Under the pieces are notes generated by a model that saw only the letters and a program-made list of their open reading frames with translations, was not told the DNA's origin and searched no databases. Shown here one piece after another: positions 16,237 through 24,636 of a stretch of DNA of 64,000 bases (its first letter is position 1; the number at the start of each line of letters is the position of its first letter). Made by a program: the position numbers and the translations under genes. Origin of the DNA: Halomonas elongata (lineage in GTDB: Bacteria > Pseudomonadota > Gammaproteobacteria > Pseudomonadales > Halomonadaceae); assembly GCF_029081005.1 (NCBI RefSeq), contig NZ_JAJQTQ010000016.1:1-64000 (forward strand), written 5' to 3'.

Positions 16237-17613
16237 ATGGCAATGACACAACAAGCAGCAGGGATACGTGAGGTCATCGATCGATTCATAAAGGAACGTT
16301 TCGATACCAAAGCGGAAAAATTAGCCCCCGATGATCCCAAGTACCAAGAACTAGTTGAACAGTTTCAGCGTGATACCTGGCTTGATGATGCCGCTCGGCG
16401 TGTCAGTCAGCTGCAAGTCGTGACCCATTCCCTAAAACCCATTCATCCGGATGCCAAGGGCTCTAACCTATATGCACCCCCTGAGTCTCTTGATAAGCAT
16501 TCCGCGGTGGGAAGTCATGTGTTGTCAATAGACTTCGACGGCGATGTCGTGGGCAATGCCGCGGCTCTCGATGTGTATAAGTTCCTGAAGCTCGAGTACG
16601 ACGGCAAATCATTGCTGGAGCGGGTGCTTGAGGACGACGCTGAGCTGGCGCGTGCCTTGAGCGATACTCCTGAGCAGTCACAAGTCTGGATGCAGTCCTT
16701 TTTTGCCATTACCGAGCCTCGCGGTGAGCATGCTTCTCATACCCGTGCCAAGCAGGTGTATTGGCTGACAGGCGAAGATGCGGTCGATAATGACGACTTC
16801 CACCTACTGGCGCCGCTCTATGCGACCTCGCTGGCGCACCGAGTCTTTCAGACAATCAATCATGATCGTTTCAGCGATATGGCCAAGGAGGCTCGCAAGG
16901 CAAAGCGCGAGGGTCGTGCTGGCGAACAAGAAGTTCATGATTACCCCAATATAGCCGCACAAAAAATGGGCGGTACAAAGCCACAGAATATTTCGCAATT
17001 GAATAGCGAGAGGGGCGGAAATAATTACTTGCTGGCCTCGTTGCCACCCCGCTGGAATGTACGCGATATCCGTCCGCCGCTAAAGGTGGATTCGGTACTA
17101 GACGAACCCGGGATATTTGGTCGGCGAAAGGAAGTGAGGTCGTTGGTCGGTGACTTGAAGCACTTTCTTGAAGCCGCCCCCAAAACGGATATGCATACCC
17201 GTGATCTGCGCGATGACTACACTGCGATGATCCTGGATGAGCTCGCGTTGTTTACGATGCAGATGCATGAACTCTCGCCGGGCTGGAGTGCTGACGAAAA
17301 CTGTCGCCTGTCGATGGAAGAAGCTTTCTGGCTTGACCCTGGCCGCGCACAGGATGATAGCGACTTTCGTGAAGCGCGTAATAATACCGACTGGCCTGGC
17401 GAGGTTCGGCGACGATTCGCCAATTGGCTCAATAAGGCGCTTGGCGGAAAGTTGCCCTTGGGCGATGTGGAATTTCGCCACTGGCACAAGGAACTTTCCC
17501 GGGATGCCAATCAGCAACACTTGTTGGATAGCGACCGCCGTTGGATGGAAGCCTTGATGGACGACCTGGAAAGTATCGACGATTGGCAGGAGGAAGGTGA
17601 TGAGCAGGGTTAA
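16237..17613 (+). CDS. csy1: Csy1 (Cas8f), large subunit of the type I-F surveillance complex
   Basis: Csy1/Cas8f of 458 residues. In the Csy complex it pairs with Cas5f at the crRNA 5' end and recognises the CC PAM. The sequence starts MAMTQQAAGIREVIDRFIKERF and contains the family segments TWLDDAARRVSQLQVVTHSLK, SHVLSIDFDGDVVGNAAAL, and the GGTKPQNISQLNSERGG block. AAGGTGAT lies just before the ATG. It is followed by csy2 with a 14-nt overlap. The length agrees with Pseudomonas Csy1 (about 434 residues). Individual PAM-contact residues were not assigned. Confidence 0.95.
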   Translation: MAMTQQAAGIREVIDRFIKERFDTKAEKLAPDDPKYQELVEQFQRDTWLDDAARRVSQLQVVTHSLKPIHPDAKGSNLYAPPESLDKHSAVGSHVLSIDFDGDVVGNAAALDVYKFLKLEYDGKSLLERVLEDDAELARALSDTPEQSQVWMQSFFAITEPRGEHASHTRAKQVYWLTGEDAVDNDDFHLLAPLYATSLAHRVFQTINHDRFSDMAKEARKAKREGRAGEQEVHDYPNIAAQKMGGTKPQNISQLNSERGGNNYLLASLPPRWNVRDIRPPLKVDSVLDEPGIFGRRKEVRSLVGDLKHFLEAAPKTDMHTRDLRDDYTAMILDELALFTMQMHELSPGWSADENCRLSMEEAFWLDPGRAQDDSDFREARNNTDWPGEVRRRFANWLNKALGGKLPLGDVEFRHWHKELSRDANQQHLLDSDRRWMEALMDDLESIDDWQEEGDEQG

Positions 17614-18559
17614 TAATCTTCTGGTACTGCCGCGTCTCCGTGTACAAAACGCTAATGCGATTTCGAGTCCGATGACGTGGGGATTCCCGGCCATGAGTGC
17701 TTTTGTGGGCATGATGTATGCGTTGGAGCGCAAGTTGGCTGCAGCGGATATCAACGTATCGCTGAATCGTATTGGGGTGGTATGTCATGACGTCGAGCCG
17801 CAAGCGACCGAGGGCGGTTATACCCGAGCCTTTCATCTCACGCGCAACCCCGTCGATAAAACCGGCGCTACGGCCGCGATTGTCGAAGAAGGGCGTATCC
17901 ATCTGGATATCACCCTGATATTCGCTATCGATGCCGCGGCTTCGGACGAACAGCGCCGGCATATCGCGCAACAGGCGGGGGATACCGTTGCCGGAATGCG
18001 CATCGCGGGTGGCAGCGTAATGCCCAACCCTCGTGTTTCCCCTGACCGGCAACGCCCCATGTGGATTGCGCTGGATGACGATTCCAGTGAACGTGAAAAA
18101 CAGTTCAAGCGCCTGAAACGCCGCTGGTTGCCAGGCTTCGCCCTGGTATTACGCGATGATCGTCTTGCCGAGCACACCGGGACTCTACAAGCCAAAGACG
18201 TTGACGCGACAGCGCTGGATGCCTGGCTCGACCTTTCGCGCCTCAACCATCAGTGCCATGTCGCTTCCGAAGGTGAAGAGGTGCGTTGGGAAATACGGCG
18301 CCCTTACCCGGGTTGGCTAGTTCCGGTTCCGGTGGGCTATAGCGCGATCTCTGAGCACTTCGAGCCGGGCAGCGTGGCAAATGTGCGAGATATGCAGATC
18401 CCGTTTCGTTTCGTGGAAAGCATTTACTCCATTGGCGAGTGGGTTAGCCCTCATCGTTTGACGTCCCCTGAGGACTTGCTCTGGTATGTCGATAACGATC
18501 TCGATGCCGGCTTGTATCGACTCAATAATGACTATACCCAGCGTGCACATAGCACTTAA
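17600..18559 (+). CDS. csy2: Csy2 (Cas5f)
   Basis: Cas5f of 319 residues, the RAMP-like subunit that holds the 8-nt crRNA 5' handle in the Csy complex. Family features are NLLVLPRLRVQNANAISSPMTWGFPAMSAF at the N-terminus (the conserved GxPA/F block) and GYSAISEHFEPGSV near the C-terminus. The ATG at 17600 is preferred over the preceding GTG at 17597 because GGAGGAAGG lies directly upstream. It overlaps csy1 by 14 nt. Confidence 0.95.
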   Translation: MSRVNNLLVLPRLRVQNANAISSPMTWGFPAMSAFVGMMYALERKLAAADINVSLNRIGVVCHDVEPQATEGGYTRAFHLTRNPVDKTGATAAIVEEGRIHLDITLIFAIDAAASDEQRRHIAQQAGDTVAGMRIAGGSVMPNPRVSPDRQRPMWIALDDDSSEREKQFKRLKRRWLPGFALVLRDDRLAEHTGTLQAKDVDATALDAWLDLSRLNHQCHVASEGEEVRWEIRRPYPGWLVPVPVGYSAISEHFEPGSVANVRDMQIPFRFVESIYSIGEWVSPHRLTSPEDLLWYVDNDLDAGLYRLNNDYTQRAHST

Positions 18560-18576
18560 TGACAAGGAGCTGAAAG

Positions 18577-19608
18577 ATGGCTAAGAAAGACGATGCACTC
18601 AAGACCGCTTCCGTTCTCGCTTTCGAGCGCAAGCTCGACCCTTCCGATGCGCTGTTATACGCCGGGCAGTGGTCACAGCGCGACGCGCTGGACGACTGGC
18701 AGCCGGTCACGGTTCGTGAAAAGTCGGTACGCGGTACGATCTCCAATCGCCTCAAGGCCAAGGAGCAGGATCCGGCAAAAGTTGATGCAAAAATCGAGGA
18801 TCCCAACCTCCAGACCGTCGATGTCGCTACCTTGCCCCATAAGGCCGACACCTTGATGGCACGTTTTACGTTGCGGGTGCTTGGTGGCGCCGGTACACCA
18901 TCGGCGTGCAATAACGCCGACTATCAAGCCAAGCTGCAACAGGCCGTTGCGGAGTATGTGCAAACGCAAGGGTTTAACGAGTTGGCACGCCGTTATGCCC
19001 ACAATCTGGCGAATGGCCGTTTCCTGTGGCGTAACCGTGTCGGTGCCGAGCAAGTCGAAGTACGCATTCGACGCATGGAGTACGGCAAGGTTGCGAAAGA
19101 GTGGACATTCGATGCACTGAGTCTATCGCTGCGAGGTTTTGATGATGACGAGCAGACCCAGGCACTTGCGCAAGATATTGCCGATGCCTTGGCGGGTGAA
19201 CGTCATCTGATTCTTGAGGTTATCGCGTTTGCTCATGTCGGCATGGGACAAGAAGTCTTTCCGTCACAAGAACTGATTCTCGAGCGCGGGCGCGGTGACA
19301 AGAGCAAGACACTTTATCAAGTGGATGGCGTGGCAGGAATCCACTCCCAAAAGCTGGGCAATGCCATTCGCACCATCGATACCTGGTACCCAACGCCGGA
19401 AGATGGCAGCGACCTCGGCCCCATCGCCGTCGAACCTTATGGCTCCGTGACGACTCAAGGCACGGCCTACCGTCAGCCCAAGCAGAAGGTGGACTTTTAC
19501 TCGCTTTTGGACAACTGGATGATCAAGGATCAAGTGCCGAGTACGGAACAGCAACACTTCGTGATGGCGACCTTGATCCGCGGTGGTGTCTTCGGCGAAG
19601 CGGGGTAA
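18577..19608 (+). CDS. csy3: Csy3 (Cas7f), backbone subunit
   Basis: Cas7f of 343 residues (Pseudomonas Csy3 has 342). Six copies form the helical backbone over the crRNA spacer. Diagnostic segments are [19 protein letters not shown] near the start, [21 protein letters not shown], the [10 protein letters not shown] region and the C-terminal [26 protein letters not shown] lies about 6 nt before the ATG. It sits 17 bp after csy2 and 3 bp before cas6f. Confidence 0.97.
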   Translation: MAKKDDALKTASVLAFERKLDPSDALLYAGQWSQRDALDDWQPVTVREKSVRGTISNRLKAKEQDPAKVDAKIEDPNLQTVDVATLPHKADTLMARFTLRVLGGAGTPSACNNADYQAKLQQAVAEYVQTQGFNELARRYAHNLANGRFLWRNRVGAEQVEVRIRRMEYGKVAKEWTFDALSLSLRGFDDDEQTQALAQDIADALAGERHLILEVIAFAHVGMGQEVFPSQELILERGRGDKSKTLYQVDGVAGIHSQKLGNAIRTIDTWYPTPEDGSDLGPIAVEPYGSVTTQGTAYRQPKQKVDFYSLLDNWMIKDQVPSTEQQHFVMATLIRGGVFGEAG

Positions 19609-19611
19609 GCC

Positions 19612-20181
19612 ATGGACCATTATCTCGATATTCGGCTACGCCCTGACCCGGAGTTTCCCGCGGCGATGCTGATGAATGCACTCTACAGCAAGCTCCACCG
19701 GGCGCTTTACGATCTGCAGGCCGATGACATCGGCGTTAGCCTGCCCGATCACAAGACCGGCGTGCGAGCACGCACACCGGGGGGCCGGTTACGACTGCAC
19801 GCTCAGCGGAGTCGGCTCGAAGAACTCATGGCTCTCTCCTGGTTGGCGGGTATGCGTGACCACGTAGAGTTGGCGGACATTGCGCCGGTTCCGGCGGAAG
19901 CGCGCCACTGTCGTGTGTTACGACGTCAGTTCAATACAGGCGGCCTCAGCCGGGTTAAGCGTTACGCGCGCCGCCACGACATCAGCGAAGAAGAGGCGCG
20001 CCAATGCATGTCGGCACCCGCTGAACGCAAGATCTCACTGCCCTTCGTGCAGGTGAACAGCCGCTCAAGCGGGCAACGTTTTGCGTTGTTTATTGAGCAC
20101 GGGCAGCCACAGGAGATACCGGTGGCAGGGCGCTTCAATCATTACGGACTGAGCCGTGAAGCGACCGTGCCCTGGTTTTGA
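19612..20181 (+). CDS. cas6f: Cas6f (Csy4) crRNA endoribonuclease
   Basis: A 189-residue CRISPR RNA-processing endonuclease. It cleaves each repeat 3' of the stem-loop and stays bound to the hairpin. The catalytic His of Pseudomonas Csy4 (His29) is conserved in place (YSKLHRALYD, His29), and the Ser-rich active-site loop appears as VNSRSSGQRFALF (Ser150-Ser153). The arginine-rich groove helix is RQFNTGGLSRVKRYARRHD (about residues 105-123). It is the last gene of the operon, followed by a terminator-like hairpin and the CRISPR leader in the same orientation. Confidence 0.96.
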   Translation: MDHYLDIRLRPDPEFPAAMLMNALYSKLHRALYDLQADDIGVSLPDHKTGVRARTPGGRLRLHAQRSRLEELMALSWLAGMRDHVELADIAPVPAEARHCRVLRRQFNTGGLSRVKRYARRHDISEEEARQCMSAPAERKISLPFVQVNSRSSGQRFALFIEHGQPQEIPVAGRFNHYGLSREATVPWF

Positions 20182-20215
20182 CCCTTTTCCGAGAGGCCTC
20201 TGTTGAGGCCTAATA

Positions 20216-20228
20216 AATCAATAAGTTA
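20216..20228 (+). promoter_or_regulatory. Distal IHF-consensus site in the leader
   Basis: AATCAATAAGTTA matches WATCAANNNNTTR at every defined position. It ends 83 bp before the first repeat. IHF-dependent bending of the leader is known for type I-F adaptation. Confidence 0.65.
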
Positions 20229-20265
20229 GCGCCACTTCCTGGAAAAGGGTGTGGCGCTTTCTTTT
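20228..20265 (+). terminator. Hairpin terminator after cas6f
   Basis: AGCGCCAC...GTGGCGCT (8-bp stem, 15-nt loop) is followed by TTCTTTT. It would end cas mRNAs before the array, implying that the array uses its own promoter. Confidence 0.7.
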
Positions 20266-20277
20266 CAGGAATGCTCT

Positions 20278-20306
20278 TTAACAATCAGTTGGTTAGCTGT
20301 GATAAG
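20278..20306 (+). promoter_or_regulatory. Candidate array promoter
   Basis: TTAACA (20278-20283) and GATAAG (20301-20306) are separated by exactly 17 bp. Transcription would start near 20313, at the first repeat. Confidence 0.55.
20283..20295 (+). promoter_or_regulatory. Proximal IHF-consensus site in the leader
   Basis: AATCAGTTGGTTA matches WATCARNNNNTTR fully. It ends 16 bp before the first repeat and lies inside the promoter spacer, so bound IHF might also affect array transcription. Confidence 0.6.
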
Positions 20307-20311
20307 CTCTA

Positions 20312-22808
20312 GTTCGCTGCCGCCCAGGCAGCTCAGAAAACCGTCGAGGAGAAGACCGGCGACGAGAACATGTTCGCTGCCGCCCAGGCAGCTCAGAAAA
20401 ATGAGCTGTACGAGGTGGTGAACAACGCTCAGTTCGCTGCCGCCCAGGCAGCTCAGAAATTGTTGCGCGGTATGCCGGTATCAGCCGCCAGGTTCGCTGC
20501 CGCCCAGGCAGCTCAGAAAAGCCGGCGCTGCTCGAACCATCGGTCGATGTCGTTCGCTGCCGCCCAGGCAGCTCAGAAAGAGCCCGCACAGCCCACTGAG
20601 CCGTCCAATCCGTTCGCTGCCGCCCAGGCAGCTCAGAAATGAGTTCGTGCGCCATCAGCTTCATTACGCGGGTTCGCTGCCGCCCAGGCAGCTCAGAAAA
20701 TTGGCGACCGGATGACATTGCTCTGTGGCGTGTTCGCTGCCGCCCAGGCAGCTCAGAAAAGAAAGAACGCCCACTTCTCCAATTTGAGAAGGTTCGCTGC
20801 CGCCCAGGCAGCTCAGAAAAACCTGGAGGACGCCAACCTGCGGGGCGCCAAGTTCGCTGCCGCCCAGGCAGCTCAGAAAATTCCGTACGCACCTCCAGCT
20901 CTTTGGCGATCGTTCGCTGCCGCCCAGGCAGCTCAGAAAAACAGTCATGGCGCGGCCCACGGCCCCCCGACGTTCGCTGCCGCCCAGGCAGCTCAGAAAA
21001 CTCGCCGGTGACGCGCTGCATGAGGCGTTTGGTTCGCTGCCGCCCAGGCAGCTCAGAAAAAGTAATGGGCCGCGGCGGCGTCGCGGTCGGGGTTCGCTGC
21101 CGCCCAGGCAGCTCAGAAAACCACGGCCTCTGCCTGTTCTTCGGTCGGCATGTTCGCTGCCGCCCAGGCAGCTCAGAAATCGGCGGTGTTGTAGCGGTTG
21201 GTGTCGAACGCGTTCGCTGCCGCCCAGGCAGCTCAGAAAACGCTCATCAGTCGCTGAGTGACTTGCTCAAGGTTCGCTGCCGCCCAGGCAGCTCAGAAAA
21301 GCATACTATTGAGACGCTTGAGGAGCTGGAAGTTCGCTGCCGCCCAGGCAGCTCAGAAATCGGCCATGGTGCGCGTGCTCTGATACTTCTTCGTTCGCTG
21401 CCGCCCAGGCAGCTCAGAAAATTCGCTATCGCGAGAGCGGTACGTCCCAGTGGTTCGCTGCCGCCCAGGCAGCTCAGAAAATAAGCCTCGGCCATGGTGC
21501 GCGTGCTCTGATGTTCGCTGCCGCCCAGGCAGCTCAGAAATCACGCTGTCGCCCGGCTCGGCACTGCTGACGGTTCGCTGCCGCCCAGGCAGCTCAGAAA
21601 ATCGGGAATCTCGGCGGTGTAGAGGTCAGAGCGTTCGCTGCCGCCCAGGCAGCTCAGAAATCGAACGAGCCGAAAACGCCACGACCGCTGTAGTTCGCTG
21701 CCGCCCAGGCAGCTCAGAAAGTGAGCGCCCGGGCAAGAGGACGAATCAATGAGTTCGCTGCCGCCCAGGCAGCTCAGAAAGGACGACAGCGCGATCGGCA
21801 CCGGTGCCAACTGTTCGCTGCCGCCCAGGCAGCTCAGAAATCGACGATCACGTCCTGGGGCATCGGCGGCGCGTTCGCTGCCGCCCAGGCAGCTCAGAAA
21901 AATCACGTCACTATCCACGCCAGCCGTTTCGCGTTCGCTGCCGCCCAGGCAGCTCAGAAAGATGGCGAGTGGAGCTCTATCGAGGGCGGCGAGTTCGCTG
22001 CCGCCCAGGCAGCTCAGAAAAGTCGACAACGGGGGGTTCGGGTTGCCGATTAGTTCGCTGCCGCCCAGGCAGCTCAGAAAGGCTGAATGGCTGCGCCTGC
22101 CCGAAACCGAGAGTTCGCTGCCGCCCAGGCAGCTCAGAAAGGTGGAGAGTCCACAGGCTCTACCAATATCGAGTTCGCTGCCGCCCAGGCAGCTCAGAAA
22201 AGCCGTAACGCCACCAGCAGCAGGACCCCCCAGTTCGCTGCCGCCCAGGCAGCTCAGAAAAGCGTCGGTGATACCGTTGACCGGATCACCAGGTTCGCTG
22301 CCGCCCAGGCAGCTCAGAAAAGGTGCTGCCGGAAGGTGCGAATACGCCGCACGTTCGCTGCCGCCCAGGCAGCTCAGAAAATCGGTGGCCACGATGCCCC
22401 AGGGCACACCACGTTCGCTGCTGCCCAGGCAGCTCAGAAAAGAAATGTTGCTGATGACGGCGCTCGGGTCGTGTTCGCTGCCGCCCAGGCAGCTAAGAAA
22501 TACAACCGGAGTGACTGCAAATACCTGAGCGAGTGAGCGAGTTCGCTGCCGCCCAGGCAGCTCAGAAATGGCGGATAGCGTTATGGTGCGTGGCATCGTT
22601 GTTCGCTGCCGCCCAGGCAGCTCAGAAATCGAGGCCGAGATCCTCTCCAACAACAGTTGGGTTCGCTGCCGCCCAGGCAGCTAAGAAAAGGAGCGGCTGG
22701 CCCAGAGGGATAGCATCGGCGTTTGCTGCCGCCCAGGCAGTTCAGAAACACAGCGTTGACAGGCATGCTTCGCGACGCTCGTTCGCTTCCGCTCAGGCAA
22801 TTCAAGAA
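20312..22808 (+). CRISPR. Type I-F CRISPR array, 42 repeats and 41 spacers
   Basis: The 28-bp repeats begin GTTCGCTGCC, contain a 5-bp stem CTGCC/GGCAG with loop GCCCA, and end CTCAGAAA, the future 8-nt crRNA handle. Repeats 1-18 start at 20312 and recur every 60 bp; repeats 19-37 start at 21393 and recur every 60 bp; repeats 38-42 start at 22541, 22601, 22661, 22721 and 22781. Spacers are 32 nt except spacer 18 (33 nt, 21360-21392) and spacer 37 (40 nt, 22501-22540). Repeats 36, 37, 40, 41 and 42 carry substitutions, worst in 42, marking the old trailer end. Spacers 18 and 20 share 25 nt. Orientation agrees with the cas operon. Confidence 0.99.
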
Positions 22809-22835
22809 AAGAAAAAGCCGCCTCGCGGGCGGCTT
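22803..22835 (-). terminator. Terminator for glpQ inside the CRISPR trailer
   Basis: On the minus strand the stem AAGCCGCC...GGCGGCTT is followed by TTTTTCTTTTC, giving a good intrinsic terminator 27 bp after the glpQ stop. On the plus strand there is no T-run. Confidence 0.75.
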
Positions 22836-22841
22836 GGAGGG

Positions 22842-22864
22842 TGCGTTGCTGTCCAGGCAGCTCA
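22842..22864 (+). repeat. Decayed CRISPR repeat remnant beyond the array
   Basis: GCGTTGCTGTCCAGGCAGCT followed by CA aligns with the CGCTGCCGCCCAGGCAGCTCA part of the repeat with a few changes. It lies 33 bp after repeat 42, about one spacer length, and overlaps the glpQ stop codon. Confidence 0.6.
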
Positions 22865-23800
22865 CTCTCCCCTGACGTCCTTCAACCGGTCGGGGAAGTT
22901 GGTGAAGAGGCCGTCGACGCCCCAGCCGAGCAGTTGGCGCATCTGGTCTTTCTCGTTGATGGTGTAGATGTGCACCAGCAGGTCGTTGGCGTGGGCCTGG
23001 TCGATGAAGTCGGCGTCGATCACCGGCTGGCCGTCGTAGAGGTAGTTGGGGCCGACGCCTGTGGCGTAGTCGGCGATGGCCTGGAAGTCGGCGTCGGTGA
23101 TGTTCTCCGGGCTGGGGGTGACGCCGGTCCATTCCTCGAGCGTCTCGCCGTCTTCGCCGGGGGAGTACCAGAGCAGCTGGACCAGCGGGATGTCGGGGTT
23201 GAGATCGTGCACTTCCTTCAGGCTGGCCTGGCTGAAGGACTGGATGACCACCGAGCCCGATTGCACCAGGCCTTCGGCTTCGACCTTGCTGACCAGGGCG
23301 TCCTGCAGCTCGGGGTAGTCCTCGGGGGATTTGGTCTCGATGTAGTAGCGCACGTCCTGGCCGTAGCGGTCGATGACCTCGTCCAGGGTGAGGATCTCGG
23401 CGCCGGCGTAGGCATCGTCGGCGCGTTCGGGGTGGGCCTCGTTGAACCAGCTGCCGGCGTCCAGCGCCTTGAGTTCGTCGAGGCTGCGTTCCTTCACCGG
23501 CCCCTGAGCGTCCGTGGTGCGGTCCAGGGTGGTGTCGTGAATGGCGACCAGTCGTCCATCGGCGCTCATGTGCACGTCCAGCTCGAGGTAGTCGGCGCCC
23601 ATGGCCAGTGCCTTGTCGTAGGCGGGCCAGGTATGTTCGGGCGCGTGGCCGCTGGCACCACGATGGGCGATGACCTGAAAGCCTTCGAGGTCCTGGCGCT
23701 GCTGTTCGAGCGCGTCGGCCTGGGCGGCGAGCGGTGCCATGAGGGTGGCGCTGCCCAGCAGGACGAGCGTGGACGACAGGGCGGGGCGATGGGAAAACAT
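22862..23800 (-). CDS. glpQ: Periplasmic glycerophosphodiester phosphodiesterase
   Basis: GlpQ-type enzyme hydrolysing glycerophosphodiesters to glycerol 3-phosphate and an alcohol in the periplasm. The signal peptide ends LAAQADA. The GDPD signature follows: QVIAHRGASGHAPEHT (catalytic His and Arg with Glu), YLELDVHMSADGRLVAIHDTTLDRTT (metal ligands Glu/Asp and second His) and YYIETKSPE. The mature protein ends in the usual TIM-barrel Trp/Asn-containing segment (WGVDGLFTNFPDRL). The start at 23800 is preferred to 23806 because AAAAGG then stands 6 nt upstream. The gene is convergent with the CRISPR array, and its stop codon overlaps a remnant repeat. Confidence 0.92.
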   Translation of the reverse strand: MFSHRPALSSTLVLLGSATLMAPLAAQADALEQQRQDLEGFQVIAHRGASGHAPEHTWPAYDKALAMGADYLELDVHMSADGRLVAIHDTTLDRTTDAQGPVKERSLDELKALDAGSWFNEAHPERADDAYAGAEILTLDEVIDRYGQDVRYYIETKSPEDYPELQDALVSKVEAEGLVQSGSVVIQSFSQASLKEVHDLNPDIPLVQLLWYSPGEDGETLEEWTGVTPSPENITDADFQAIADYATGVGPNYLYDGQPVIDADFIDQAHANDLLVHIYTINEKDQMRQLLGWGVDGLFTNFPDRLKDVRGE

Positions 23801-23935
23801 AGGCATCCTTTTGTTGAATGGTCGTGCAATAACCTAACTGCCCTATGGGGCTTCCTGCAAATCGGTGCCCTGGCAGGCGCGGCGTGTTTACATGGGGGGC
23901 GACCGTTTCTATAAGGCCTTGAGTTGGAGATCATC

Positions 23936-24526
23936 ATGACATCATCGTCTGCCTATCAGCGGGCACTCGACGCTCTGGATGCCCTGCACGCGGAGGATCC
24001 GCGCCGGGTAGAGGTCGAAGGGCAGTCCTTGCCCAAGGAATTGTGGCACGCCGGGCGCATGAGCGCCTGGCTGGAGCGTCTCGAGGCATCGCCCGATGAG
24101 CTCGTGCGCCTGGCGGTGCGTGGCCAGCATCTGCAGCGCTGGGAGGTGCCGCGCGATGCGTATCCCGAGGGCCGCGTGGGGTATCTCACCTGGCGGCGCG
24201 ATCAGGGGCAGCGGGCCGGCGAGACCACGGCGAAGCTGATGCGCGAGGCGGGCTTCGATGATGAGGATGCCGAGCGTGTGGCGAGGATGATCCGCAAGCA
24301 GGGGCTGGGGCGCGATGCCGGTACCCAGGCGGTGGAGGATTGTGCCTGTCTGGTGTTCCTGGAGAGTTATTTCGCGGATTTCTCGCGTCAGGTGGAACGC
24401 GAGCACTTGATCCGCATCGTGCGCAAGACGTGGGGAAAGATGTCGCCGCAGGCGCGTGAGCTGGCCCTGGGGCTGCCGATGAGCGAGGAGGCGAGGGGAA
24501 TCGTGGAGGCCGCTCTCGGGGAGTGA
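23936..24526 (+). CDS. DUF4202 domain-containing protein
   Basis: A 196-residue soluble, mostly helical protein. The order of motifs fits DUF4202: YQRALDALDALHAEDP near the N-terminus, ELWHAGRMSAWLERL, AVRGQHLQRWEVPRDAYP, GRVGYLTWRRDQ, and AVEDCACLVFLESYFADF. The His residues in the second and third motifs and the acidic ED pair suggest an HD-like metal site, but no activity is established for the family that I know of. GGAG lies 7 nt before the ATG at 23936. It is divergent from glpQ with a 135-bp gap. Confidence 0.85.
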   Translation: MTSSSAYQRALDALDALHAEDPRRVEVEGQSLPKELWHAGRMSAWLERLEASPDELVRLAVRGQHLQRWEVPRDAYPEGRVGYLTWRRDQGQRAGETTAKLMREAGFDDEDAERVARMIRKQGLGRDAGTQAVEDCACLVFLESYFADFSRQVEREHLIRIVRKTWGKMSPQARELALGLPMSEEARGIVEAALGE

Positions 24527-24563
24527 TCGTCTTGACAGATTGTCATACCCTGGCCAAGCTTAA

Positions 24564-24584
24564 AAATGATAATTGTTATCATTT
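24564..24584. promoter_or_regulatory. Fur-box-like palindrome
   Basis: AAATGATAA-TTG-TTATCATTT is a perfect 9-bp inverted repeat resembling the Fur consensus built on GATAAT/ATTATC hexamers. It lies 52-73 bp before the ATG of the 92-residue gene. A TTGACA occurs upstream at 24532-24537. Confidence 0.75.
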
Positions 24585-24636
24585 ATAGGGTCGATCGGGA
24601 TCGGCCTGGAGAGCGAGCAACGCGAGGGAGAGTGGC

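Larger units (their letters stand above)
20182..20311 (+). promoter_or_regulatory. CRISPR leader
   Basis: This 130-bp A/T-enriched region lies between cas6f and the first repeat and, from its position at the unmutated end of the array, is the leader. It holds a terminator-like hairpin, a promoter candidate with ideal 17-bp spacing and two exact matches to the IHF consensus, listed separately. Confidence 0.85.

Noticed and set aside
20293-22967. Many open frames on both strands through the array with repeated FAAAQAAQK, SLPPRQLRK, VRCRPGSSE and FLSCLGGSE units
   Set aside because: They arise because repeat plus spacer is 60 bp, a multiple of three, and the repeat lacks stops in several frames. 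They are CRISPR DNA, not repeat proteins.
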